Assembly (NCBI GenBank): GCA_965603115.1
Contig: CBFDBT010000037.1
Coordinates: 1-18,148, forward strand
Direction of reading: 5' to 3'
Origin: CBFDBT01 sp965603115
GTDB lineage: Bacteria > Pseudomonadota > Alphaproteobacteria > Sphingomonadales > Kordiimonadaceae
Length of the DNA stretch: 18,148 nt
The notes under the pieces were generated by a model that saw only the letters and a program-made list of their open reading frames with translations, did not search any database and was not told the DNA's origin. The position numbers and the translations under genes are program-made. Positions 5,699 through 12,585 of the stretch are shown piece after piece; the first letter of the stretch is position 1, and every line of letters begins with the position of its first letter.

Positions 5699-7306
5699 AT
5701 GTCTGACGATCATACTCCTACAGGTTGGAAACGCTGGGTTTATTCTACCAACCACAAAGATATCGGCGTAATGTATTTATGGTTTGCCTTTTTTGGCGGC
5801 ATGGTGGGTTTTGCTTTTTCTGGACTGATGCGCGCTGAGCTTGCTGAGCCGGGTGTTCAGGTGCTGACCATGTTCACCGATGGTGATATGGAAGCTGCAA
5901 AGCACTTCTTTAATGTGCTGATCACAGGTCACGGCCTTATCATGGTGTTTTTCATGGTTATGCCGGCCCTTATTGGTGGCTTTGGTAACTATTTCGTGCC
6001 TTTGATGATTGGCGCGCCTGATATGGCGTTCCCGCGCATGAATAACGTTAGCTTCTGGTTGATGCCTCCGGCGCTTATCCTACTCGTTCTTTCAACTTTG
6101 GTTGAAGGTGCGCCGGGTATGGCTGGTTTTGGTGGTGGCTGGACTGCTTATCCACCACTGTCTACATCTGGACATCCTGGGCCTTCTATGGACCTTGCTA
6201 TCCTGTCACTACACTTGGCGGGTGCTTCATCTATTATGGGCGCTATCAACTATATCACGACTATCTTAAACATGCGTGCTCCGGGCATGACAATTCACAA
6301 GATGCCACTCTTTGCTTGGTCAATTTTGATCACAGCCTTCTTGCTTCTTTTGTCACTTCCAGTTCTAGCCGGCGCTATCACCATGCTTTTGACTGATCGT
6401 AACTTTGGTACGGCTTTCTTTGATCCAGCAGGTGGCGGTGACCCTATCTTGTTCCAGCACCTTTTCTGGTTCTTCGGTCATCCTGAAGTGTATATTATGA
6501 TCCTGCCAGCCTTTGGTATTGTCAGCCATGTCATCTCAACCTTCTCTAAAAAGCCAATTTTTGGTTACTTAGGTATGGCATATGCGATGGCGGCGATTGG
6601 TTTCATCGGCTTTATCGTGTGGGCACACCATATGTATACCGTTGGTATGGATGTAAATACCAAAGCATATTTTGTGGCAGCGACCATGATTATTGCGGTA
6701 CCTACGGGCATGAAAATATTTAGCTGGATTGCAACGATGTGGGGCGGGTCTCTTACTTTCCCGACACCGATGCTCTTTGCCTTCGGATTTATTTTCATCT
6801 TCACCGTTGGTGGCGTGACAGGTATCGTGCTTTCAAACGCTGGTGCTGACCAAGGTTTGCATGACACATATTATGTTGTTGCGCACTTCCATTATGTTTT
6901 ATCAATTGGAGCTTTATTTGGCCTCTTTTCTGGTATCTATTACTGGCTTGGTAAAATGTCAGGCAAAACTTATCCTGAATGGGCAGGTAAGCTGCACTTC
7001 TGGCTAACCTTTGCTGGTGTAAACTTGGTTTTCTTCCCGCAGCACTTCTTGGGGCTGCAAGGTATGCCGCGTCGTTATGTGGATTACCCAGATGCCTTTG
7101 CTTACTATAACTGGCTCTCAACAATGGGTTATAAGCTAACAGCTGTATCAGTGGTCGTCTTCATTGTGATGATGGTTTATGTACTCTTCATCAAGAAGAA
7201 AGATTGCCCAGATAATCAATGGGGTGAAGGCGCTACAACGTTAGAGTGGACATTGTCGTCTCCTCCTCCGTTCCACCAGTTTAGCGATTTGCCTAAAATC
7301 AAATAG
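5699..7306 (+). CDS. coxA: Cytochrome c oxidase subunit I (aa3, type A1)
   Basis: The catalytic subunit reduces oxygen at a haem a3-CuB centre and pumps protons across the inner membrane. The 535-residue, twelve-helix protein has all metal ligands: H78 and H398 for haem a, H396 for haem a3, and H261, H310 and H311 for CuB. H261 and Y265 form the expected cross-linked pair in GHPEVY. E263 in that motif marks the A1 class. D108 (APDMAFPRMNN) is the D-channel entrance and K339 (PTGMKIF) the K-channel lysine, so proton pumping should be intact. The start is preceded by AAGGA with good spacing. It lies between coxB and ctaB in one operon, with gaps of 23 and 17 bp. Confidence 0.99.
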   Translation: MSDDHTPTGWKRWVYSTNHKDIGVMYLWFAFFGGMVGFAFSGLMRAELAEPGVQVLTMFTDGDMEAAKHFFNVLITGHGLIMVFFMVMPALIGGFGNYFVPLMIGAPDMAFPRMNNVSFWLMPPALILLVLSTLVEGAPGMAGFGGGWTAYPPLSTSGHPGPSMDLAILSLHLAGASSIMGAINYITTILNMRAPGMTIHKMPLFAWSILITAFLLLLSLPVLAGAITMLLTDRNFGTAFFDPAGGGDPILFQHLFWFFGHPEVYIMILPAFGIVSHVISTFSKKPIFGYLGMAYAMAAIGFIGFIVWAHHMYTVGMDVNTKAYFVAATMIIAVPTGMKIFSWIATMWGGSLTFPTPMLFAFGFIFIFTVGGVTGIVLSNAGADQGLHDTYYVVAHFHYVLSIGALFGLFSGIYYWLGKMSGKTYPEWAGKLHFWLTFAGVNLVFFPQHFLGLQGMPRRYVDYPDAFAYYNWLSTMGYKLTAVSVVVFIVMMVYVLFIKKKDCPDNQWGEGATTLEWTLSSPPPFHQFSDLPKIK

Positions 7307-7323
7307 GCTTTGGAGTAGAACGT

Positions 7324-8244
7324 TTGGCTGAGATACAAACAGCAGAATACAGTGATGCCCAGCCTCTTGGTGAAAGCCAGGAGGCTGACGCAAGTGACTT
7401 TATTGCGCTTTTAAAACCGCGCGTGATGAGCCTTGTGATCTTCACTGGTGCTATTGGTCTATTAATGGCTCCGGGAAGCATGAACCCTGTTCTAGCTTTT
7501 ACGGCAGTATTGATGTTGGCTATTGGCGCGGGTGCGTCTGGTGCGCTCAACATGTGGTATGACGCTGATATTGATGCCAAGATGGTGCGCACTGCAAGCC
7601 GTCCTATACCGTCTGGCAAGGTATCAACTGGTGATGCCCTTGGCTTCGGGATAGCGCTCTCTGTAGCTTCTGTTTGTATGATGGGTCTTATGATCAACAT
7701 CACATCAGCGGTTTTGCTGGCTATGACGATCTTTTTCTATGTTGTTGTTTATACAATGTGGCTTAAGCGTCGCACAGCTCAAAATATTGTGATTGGTGGG
7801 GCAGCGGGTGCTTTCCCTCCAATGATCGGATGGGCAGCTGTCACGGACAGTGTGACGATAGAATCGCTCGTCCTTTTTGGTATTATCTTTGTTTGGACTC
7901 CTGCGCACTTTTGGGCGCTATCGCTTTTTATCAGTGAGGATTATGGTAAGGCCGGAGTGCCGATGCTGCCAAATGTTTCTGGAGAGCGCGAAACCCGCAA
8001 ACAGGTTTTGATCTATAGCGGTATTTTAGCGCCTTTCGCAGTGCTACCGAGCTTGATGGGATTTGCTGGGCCAGTTTATGGTGTTGTGGCATCTCTGCTT
8101 GGCGCAATGTTCTTATGGCTTGCAGTTAATGTTTGGCGAGGTGTTGAAAAAGCAGATAGAAAGCTTTTTGCTTTTTCAATTTTATATCTTTTTGTTGTTT
8201 TTGCCACAATGGGGCTAGAACGAATGATTTTGGAGTGGATTTAA
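7324..8244 (+). CDS. ctaB: Protoheme IX farnesyltransferase (haem O synthase)
   Basis: This UbiA-family membrane prenyltransferase adds a farnesyl group to haem B to make haem O, the precursor of the haem A used by the oxidase encoded beside it. The 306-residue protein has the first aspartate-rich motif NMWYDADID (N76, D80, D84), followed by R-T-x-SRP. The loop PAHFWALSLFISEDYGKAGVPML is typical of the COX10/CtaB/CyoE family. Eight to nine membrane helices are expected. The start is TTG at 7324, chosen because GGAG sits eight bases upstream and no ATG lies near; the encoded N-terminal extension of about 25 residues is acidic and poorly conserved in the family. Its stop overlaps by one base (TAATG) the start of the small gene that follows. 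Confidence 0.97.
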   Translation: MAEIQTAEYSDAQPLGESQEADASDFIALLKPRVMSLVIFTGAIGLLMAPGSMNPVLAFTAVLMLAIGAGASGALNMWYDADIDAKMVRTASRPIPSGKVSTGDALGFGIALSVASVCMMGLMINITSAVLLAMTIFFYVVVYTMWLKRRTAQNIVIGGAAGAFPPMIGWAAVTDSVTIESLVLFGIIFVWTPAHFWALSLFISEDYGKAGVPMLPNVSGERETRKQVLIYSGILAPFAVLPSLMGFAGPVYGVVASLLGAMFLWLAVNVWRGVEKADRKLFAFSILYLFVVFATMGLERMILEWI

Positions 8245-8372
8245 TGTCAGAGCAAGTTGAGCTTGATCCAAAAGTAAAACAGCGTAACCGCGTTCTAGGT
8301 ATTGTTCTCTTTGGGCTTGTTATCTTAATTGGTGTGGTTAGCTATTTGAAAATTGAGATGGTAACACCTTGA
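8244..8372 (+). CDS. 42-residue single-helix membrane protein of the cox operon
   Basis: A tiny gene between ctaB and ctaG encodes 42 residues: a charged cytoplasmic N-terminus (MSEQVELDPKVKQRNRV), one transmembrane helix (about residues 17-35) and a short tail KIEMVTP. Its ATG overlaps the ctaB stop (TAATG) and its stop overlaps the ctaG start (TTGA), so it is held in a continuous translational relay, strong evidence that it is expressed. Small one-helix proteins occur at this position in other alphaproteobacterial cox operons (sometimes called CoxF-like), but I cannot assign homology with certainty. Roles in oxidase assembly or as an accessory subunit are plausible. The Q-R-N-R-V stretch just before the helix is a reasonable membrane-orienting signal. 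Confidence 0.8.
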   Translation: MSEQVELDPKVKQRNRVLGIVLFGLVILIGVVSYLKIEMVTP

Positions 8373-8947
8373 GCAAGCAAGATACACATATGAAAGCTAG
8401 TCCTAAAAATGGAAAAGTTGCTTATATTCTTGTAGGCACTGTGGCTTGTATGCTTGGACTTGCCTATGCGTCAGTACCGCTCTATCAAATTTTTTGTCAA
8501 GTCACTGGTTATGGTGGTACGCCGAAGCGGATTGATGCTGCTTATAATAAAGTGATTGATCGTGAAGTTACTGTTCAGTTTGCGGCCAACCTTAACAAAG
8601 ATATGCCATGGGATTTTGCGCCTAAGCAGCGTGAGCAGCATATGAATATTGGTGAGCAGCGTATTGCTTATTACGAGGCTTACAATCCAACAGACAAGCC
8701 AATAACAGGGCTTGCAGTTTTTAACGTCACGCCGCTTAAGGCTGGCAGCTATTTTAGCAAGATTGATTGTTTCTGTTTTACAGAGCAGACACTTCAACCT
8801 GGCGAGCGGGTAGATATGCCCGTTGTATATACAGTAGATCCTGAAATTGATCAGGATCGTAATTTAGATGAGGTCAAAGAGATCACGCTCTCTTACACCT
8901 TCTTTATCAGAGAAGATGAAGATGGTGCAAGCAGTGTGGGTCGATGA
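8369..8947 (+). CDS. ctaG: Cytochrome c oxidase assembly protein CtaG (COX11 family)
   Basis: CtaG is a membrane-anchored copper chaperone that delivers copper to the CuB site of subunit I. The 192-residue protein has one N-terminal helix (about residues 17-34), the conserved ASVPLYQIFCQVTGYGGT segment just after it (C43), and the COX11 copper-binding motif KIDCFCFTEQ (C134 and C136) in the periplasmic beta domain. The motif DMPVVYTVDPEI is also typical. The start given is a TTG overlapping the previous stop codon. An ATG at 8390 would remove seven residues and cannot be excluded; neither has a strong ribosome site, so coupling to upstream translation is likely. It is followed by a hairpin and then coxC. 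Confidence 0.96.
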   Translation: MSKQDTHMKASPKNGKVAYILVGTVACMLGLAYASVPLYQIFCQVTGYGGTPKRIDAAYNKVIDREVTVQFAANLNKDMPWDFAPKQREQHMNIGEQRIAYYEAYNPTDKPITGLAVFNVTPLKAGSYFSKIDCFCFTEQTLQPGERVDMPVVYTVDPEIDQDRNLDEVKEITLSYTFFIREDEDGASSVGR

Positions 8948-8961
8948 TTTTTGAGGGAAAT

Positions 8962-8981
8962 GATGCAGACTGTTCTGCATC
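8962..8981 (+). other. Intercistronic hairpin between ctaG and coxC
   Basis: GATGCAGA (8962-8969), a CTGT loop and TCTGCATC (8974-8981) form a perfect 8-bp stem. No T-run follows and the coxC ribosome site AAGGAG begins just after it. It is more likely an mRNA-stability or processing element than a terminator. Confidence 0.6.
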
Positions 8982-8998
8982 TGTTAAGGAGATAACAT

Positions 8999-9733
8999 AT
9001 GTCTGGTGAGGTAAATCACGATTACCATTTGGTTAACCCAAGCCCGTGGCCTGCAGTAGCGTCATTGGCGATGCTGTTTGTAGCTGTTGGTGCAGTCTTT
9101 GCAATGAAGCCTGATGCTGAAGTGTTTGGCATTGTTGGTGGAAGTTTCGGCAGTTGGTTTTTCTATGGCGGTATGGTCCTGCTTTTAATAACAGCCTTCC
9201 AGTGGTGGAAAGATGTAATTAGTGAAGCACATGACGGTGACCATACACCTGTTGTGCAAATTGGTCTGCGCTATGGAATGATCTTTTTTATAGCTTCAGA
9301 GGTAATGTTCTTTGTTGCTTGGTTTTGGGCTTTCTTTAATGCAGCACTTTACCCTCCAGCGATGGTCGACGACCCCTATATGGTATGGCAGCTTGCTGAC
9401 CTTGAATGGACATGGCCGCCAGCGGGTGTTGAAGTATTAGACCCTTGGCATCTGCCACTAATCAATACTCTTATCCTTCTTCTGTCCGGTACGACAGTAA
9501 CATGGGCTCACCATGCATTGATCGAAGGCAATCGCGATGGCCTTAAAAAGGGTCTGTGGCTAACGGTTATTCTTGGTGCTATCTTTACAGCCGTTCAGGC
9601 ATACGAATATTCTCATGCGACATTCCAATTCGCTGATGGTATACGGGCTGACCAGGAAATCATCCACCTCCAGATGGTATCTATAGCTCAACCTTCTATA
9701 TGGCCACAGGTTTCCATGGTGCGCACGTATTGA
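8999..9733 (+). CDS. coxC: Cytochrome c oxidase subunit III, N-terminal part (reading frame disrupted)
   Basis: Subunit III is a seven-helix subunit that stabilises subunit I and proton uptake. This frame gives 244 residues. Residues 1 to about 215 are authentic subunit III, including the HDYHLVNPSPWP opening, FIASEVMFFVAWFWAFFNAALYP and AYEYSHATFQFADGI. From about 216 onward the sequence is foreign to the family and reaches a stop at 9731-9733. The rest of the protein continues in the -1 frame from 9673 (DGIYSSTFYMATGFHG). The cause is a 38-nt insertion (see the repeat at 9635-9680). Deleting it gives 882 nt, a normal 293-residue protein. As written the gene lacks the last two helices and would count as a pseudogene unless the ribosome bypasses the insert or the sequence is wrong. 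Ribosome site AAGGAG is ideal. Confidence 0.93.
   Translation: MSGEVNHDYHLVNPSPWPAVASLAMLFVAVGAVFAMKPDAEVFGIVGGSFGSWFFYGGMVLLLITAFQWWKDVISEAHDGDHTPVVQIGLRYGMIFFIASEVMFFVAWFWAFFNAALYPPAMVDDPYMVWQLADLEWTWPPAGVEVLDPWHLPLINTLILLLSGTTVTWAHHALIEGNRDGLKKGLWLTVILGAIFTAVQAYEYSHATFQFADGIRADQEIIHLQMVSIAQPSIWPQVSMVRTY
9635..9680. repeat. 38-nt insertion in coxC bounded by 8-bp direct repeats
   Basis: GATGGTAT occurs at 9635-9642 and again at 9673-9680, exactly 38 bases apart, with 30 unique bases between (9643-9672). In intact subunit III genes only one copy (encoding D-G-I) is expected. Removal of one repeat plus the 30 bases restores FADGIYSSTFYMATGF. The pattern resembles an insertion with an 8-bp target duplication. 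The 30 bases have no strong inverted repeat and I found no other copy in this window. The insert sits in the loop joining the fifth and sixth helices. Confidence 0.85.
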
Positions 9734-9918
9734 TAGGAACGATCTTCTTGATAGTTTGTCTTGTGCGGTCGTACAAAGGGCATTTCAAGCCTGAGCAGCA
9801 CTTCGGTTTTGAAGCCGCGGCTTGGTATTGGCACTTTGTTGATGTTGTCTGGATTTTCCTCTTCTTTGCAGTCTATATCTGGGGCTCTATTGAAAAGACA
9901 GGTATCGCGCATTACTAG
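9700..9918 (+). CDS. coxC: Cytochrome c oxidase subunit III, C-terminal part
   Basis: This frame encodes the missing C-terminal part of subunit III: from the internal ATG, MATGFHGAHVLIGTIFLIVC, then the conserved GHFKPEQHFGFEAAAWYWHF and DVVWIFLFFAVYIWG, which are helices six and seven. In-frame homology actually begins at 9673 (DGIYSSTFY), and the frame is open back to 9652. The ATG at 9700 is an internal methionine of the normal protein and has no ribosome site upstream, so independent translation is unlikely. It should be read as the second part of the gene starting at 8999. The perfect conservation of this half, with no further lesions, argues that the disruption is recent, is bypassed, or is a sequence error. 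Confidence 0.85.
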   Translation: MATGFHGAHVLIGTIFLIVCLVRSYKGHFKPEQHFGFEAAAWYWHFVDVVWIFLFFAVYIWGSIEKTGIAHY

Positions 9919-9930
9919 GAAATCTAGCTG

Positions 9931-10359
9931 ATGACATCAGAGCAATCTGAAAAAAATAATGAAACCGATCAGGAGCTAGTCTCTGGGTCGGTTTCTCCTT
10001 TTATGGCCGCAATAAAGTGTGTTTGTCCTATATGCGGCAAAGGAAAACTCTTTACTGGGGGACTTCTTGTGCCGGGAAGTGAATGCGCACATTGTGGTGA
10101 AGATTTTAGCAAAATTGATAGCGGGGATGGTCCTGCAATATTTGTGATGTTTATTCTAGGCTTTGCCTTGACGATAATTGCGCTTATAATACACCTATTA
10201 TTTGAACCACCCATTTGGGTTCATGCGATCATATGGGCTGTTGGCACGGTTGGTGGTACGATCTATTTGGTGCGGGCAATGAAGGCTTTGATGATTGCAC
10301 TGCAGTTTAAGTATAAAGCCGAAGAAGCAAAGCTTGAGGATGATAATAGCAATGAGTGA
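9931..10359 (+). CDS. DUF983 membrane protein with zinc-ribbon-like motif
   Basis: A 142-residue DUF983 protein, a frequent neighbour of SURF1 and subunit III genes in alphaproteobacteria; its biochemical role is unknown. It has an N-terminal cysteine cluster CPICGKGKLF (C32, C35) and C52-x-x-C55 (ECAHCGEDF) that should bind a metal, then the conserved DSGDGPAIFVMFILG. Two transmembrane helices follow (about 68-90 and 96-116). The N-terminus and the tail are hydrophilic and charged. Ribosome site AGGA overlaps the coxC stop region at good spacing from the ATG. Its stop codon overlaps the SURF1 start, so it is in the same operon. A part in haem or copper handling for the oxidase is an inference from position only. 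Confidence 0.92.
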   Translation: MTSEQSEKNNETDQELVSGSVSPFMAAIKCVCPICGKGKLFTGGLLVPGSECAHCGEDFSKIDSGDGPAIFVMFILGFALTIIALIIHLLFEPPIWVHAIIWAVGTVGGTIYLVRAMKALMIALQFKYKAEEAKLEDDNSNE

Positions 10360-11116
10360 TAGTTTGAAAAGTAAATTTTCTCCTGGATGGGTTTTGACCA
10401 CATGTGTTGCCGCGGCACTTGCTATCCTCTTGTGGCTAGGCTTTTGGCAGCTCGAGAGACTTGAAGAAAAAACACATCTCATCGCGAGCATCGAAGCAAG
10501 CTTAACGGCGACACCTGTTGCACTTCCAGAGGATTTAACCACTATTGCTGACTATGAATATAAGCGGGTGCTGGTCAAAGCAAAGACCGCTCAGGCAAGT
10601 AATGCCTGTGTATTTGGCAGGAATTCTAAAGGAGAAGTGGGCCTATTTTACATGGTGCCAGTGGAACTTGAAGATGGCCAAATCATATTTGTTAATTTTG
10701 ATTGGGAAAGCGAAAAGGTCGCCAAGGAAAATATAACAGAAATTAATATGGGGGATAGGCTTTGCCCGTCGCTAGATAGCTATGGAATGGATCTGATAGT
10801 GAATGGTATTGTGAGATTATCGAGCAAGGGCAATATGGTTACACCGGAGCCTGATCTTGAAAATGCTATCTGGTATAACGCCGATGTTATTTCGATGGGA
10901 AAGGCGTTTAAGCTGGCCTCTGCAGTACCTTTTTTCCTTGATGCCATTATCATTGAAGACTCTGAGGATAAAACACCGAGAGAAAGCCTCATGCAGATGA
11001 ATTTGCCCAACGATCATTTGCAATATGCGATGACATGGTTTGGCTTGGCTATTGTGCTTATTGGGGTTTATATCGCTTTCGGTATGCAGCGCGCTCGTAA
11101 AATCACTAAAACATAG
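10352..11116 (+). CDS. SURF1-family oxidase assembly protein
   Basis: SURF1 helps place haem a3 in subunit I during cytochrome oxidase assembly. From the ATG at 10352 the protein has 254 residues with the classic two-helix hairpin layout. An N-terminal helix (about 12-32) runs into LGFWQLERLEEK, matching the family GxWQxxR motif. A long periplasmic domain follows, then a C-terminal helix preceded by LPNDHLQYAMTWFGLA, the conserved H-x-x-YA-x-TWF motif. The frame is open further upstream, but I chose this start because its ATG overlaps the DUF983 stop (ATGAGTGA), gives the expected hydrophilic N-terminus, and has GAGG about 14 bases upstream. The periplasmic domain contains two cysteines (CVFGRN and RLCPS) that could pair. 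Only the ends are well conserved, which is normal. Confidence 0.93.
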   Translation: MSDSLKSKFSPGWVLTTCVAAALAILLWLGFWQLERLEEKTHLIASIEASLTATPVALPEDLTTIADYEYKRVLVKAKTAQASNACVFGRNSKGEVGLFYMVPVELEDGQIIFVNFDWESEKVAKENITEINMGDRLCPSLDSYGMDLIVNGIVRLSSKGNMVTPEPDLENAIWYNADVISMGKAFKLASAVPFFLDAIIIEDSEDKTPRESLMQMNLPNDHLQYAMTWFGLAIVLIGVYIAFGMQRARKITKT

Positions 11117-11190
11117 AGTTTGCTTGCCTTTGACGCTGTCACAGACTATGACATGCGCCCAGAGATTTAATATGAACAGGATATGGTGCC

Positions 11191-12585
11191 GTGGAATATA
11201 TTAGCACAAGAGGCAAAGCCCCCACTCTTGACTTTAAAGGTGTAACGCTAACAGGCCTCGCACGCGATGGTGGCCTTTATGTGCCTGCAAGCTTGCCAAC
11301 ACTTTCAAAATCTGAAATTAGCGCTCTTGCGGGATTGCCTTATCATGAAGTGGCTTACCGGATAATAAGCCCTTTTGTTGCGGACAGTATGTCTGAGGAA
11401 GCTCTCAAGACCCTTTTGAAGGATACCTACGGGGAAGCCTTTAGACACAAAGCTGTCGCACCGCTTTTGCAGCTGGATAATAATCATTTTCTCTTGGAGC
11501 TATTTCACGGGCCAACTCTCGCTTTTAAAGATTTTGCCCTGCAAGCACTTGGTCGCTTCTTTGATGAATTCACAACCAGCTCAGATAAGCCACTGACTAT
11601 TGTGGGTGCTACGTCGGGTGATACTGGTTCTGCCGCCATAGAGGGCTGTCGTGGCCGTGATAATGTGCGTATTTTCATGTTACACCCTAAAGGCCGTGTC
11701 TCTGATGTACAGCGCCGTCAAATGACAACGGTAATTGAGCCCAATGTGGTTAATATAGCCGTTGATGGCACCTTTGATGATTGTCAGGATATGGTCAAAG
11801 CCCTATTTAACGATCATGCTTTTCGCGATGAGGTTGGCCTAACTGCGGTTAACAGTATTAACTGGGCGCGGGTTATGGCGCAGGTGGTTTATTATTTTGT
11901 CGCCGCTGTAGCACTTGGCGGACCTGACAAGGAAATTGCCTTTACAGTGCCCACTGGTAATTTTGGTGATATTTACGCCGGCTATGTTGCCAAGCAAATG
12001 GGCTTGCCAATTTCTAAACTCGTTATTGCCACCAACTCAAATGATATCTTAACCCGTACCTTGGAAACAGGGCGCTACGAGCGCGGGGATGTTTTCGCAA
12101 CTTTTAGCCCGAGCATGGATATTCAAATATCTAGTAACTTTGAGCGTTTCCTATTTGATCTCGTTGGTCGAGACGGAGATGAAATTCAGCGTTTGATGGA
12201 CGAACTGGCCGAAACAGGTGGTTTTGATTTAAGAGCCGACCAGCTAGCCAGAGCTCGTAGTATTATGTCGGCGCATCGCGTGAGCGATGATGAGACAGAA
12301 GTGATTATCGCATCTTATTATAGCTCTAATGGCATATTGCTTGATCCGCATACCGCTGTGGGTGTAGGCGCGGCTGAAGCTTGTTTAAAAGATATTGGAG
12401 GCCCGCATGTCACGCTAGCCACTGCGCATCCGGCTAAATTTGCAGATGCTGTTCGCTCAGCCACTGGCACAGAGGCCCCTTTGCCGGACCATCTATCACA
12501 TTTAATGCAAGCACGTGAGGAGTTCACCGATTTAGATAATGACCTTGGTGCTCTAAAATCCTTAATATTAGGCCATGCCTCTTGA
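11191..12585 (+). CDS. thrC: Threonine synthase
   Basis: This PLP-dependent enzyme converts O-phosphohomoserine to threonine, the last step of threonine synthesis. The 464-residue length and sequence fit the longer ThrC class. Visible features are the N-terminal MEYISTRGKAP segment, the PLP lysine K113 in FHGPTLAFKDFALQALG, the phosphate-binding loop GATSGDTGSAAIEG, and VNSINWARVMAQVVYY and PTGNFGDIYAGY. The start is GTG at 11191, supported by AGGA nine bases upstream and by the conserved first residues. It lies 74 bp after the SURF1-family gene with no terminator between, and its stop overlaps the next start. Linkage of thrC to the cox cluster is common in alphaproteobacteria and probably reflects ancestral gene order rather than shared function. 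Confidence 0.97.
   Translation: MEYISTRGKAPTLDFKGVTLTGLARDGGLYVPASLPTLSKSEISALAGLPYHEVAYRIISPFVADSMSEEALKTLLKDTYGEAFRHKAVAPLLQLDNNHFLLELFHGPTLAFKDFALQALGRFFDEFTTSSDKPLTIVGATSGDTGSAAIEGCRGRDNVRIFMLHPKGRVSDVQRRQMTTVIEPNVVNIAVDGTFDDCQDMVKALFNDHAFRDEVGLTAVNSINWARVMAQVVYYFVAAVALGGPDKEIAFTVPTGNFGDIYAGYVAKQMGLPISKLVIATNSNDILTRTLETGRYERGDVFATFSPSMDIQISSNFERFLFDLVGRDGDEIQRLMDELAETGGFDLRADQLARARSIMSAHRVSDDETEVIIASYYSSNGILLDPHTAVGVGAAEACLKDIGGPHVTLATAHPAKFADAVRSATGTEAPLPDHLSHLMQAREEFTDLDNDLGALKSLILGHAS

Noticed and set aside
9652..9733. Programmed -1 frameshifting as an explanation for split coxC
   Set aside because: The overlap of the two frames contains no slippery heptamer in the correct phase, and frameshifting would leave about 13 foreign residues in the helix V-VI loop. 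A clean 38-nt insertion explains the data better.
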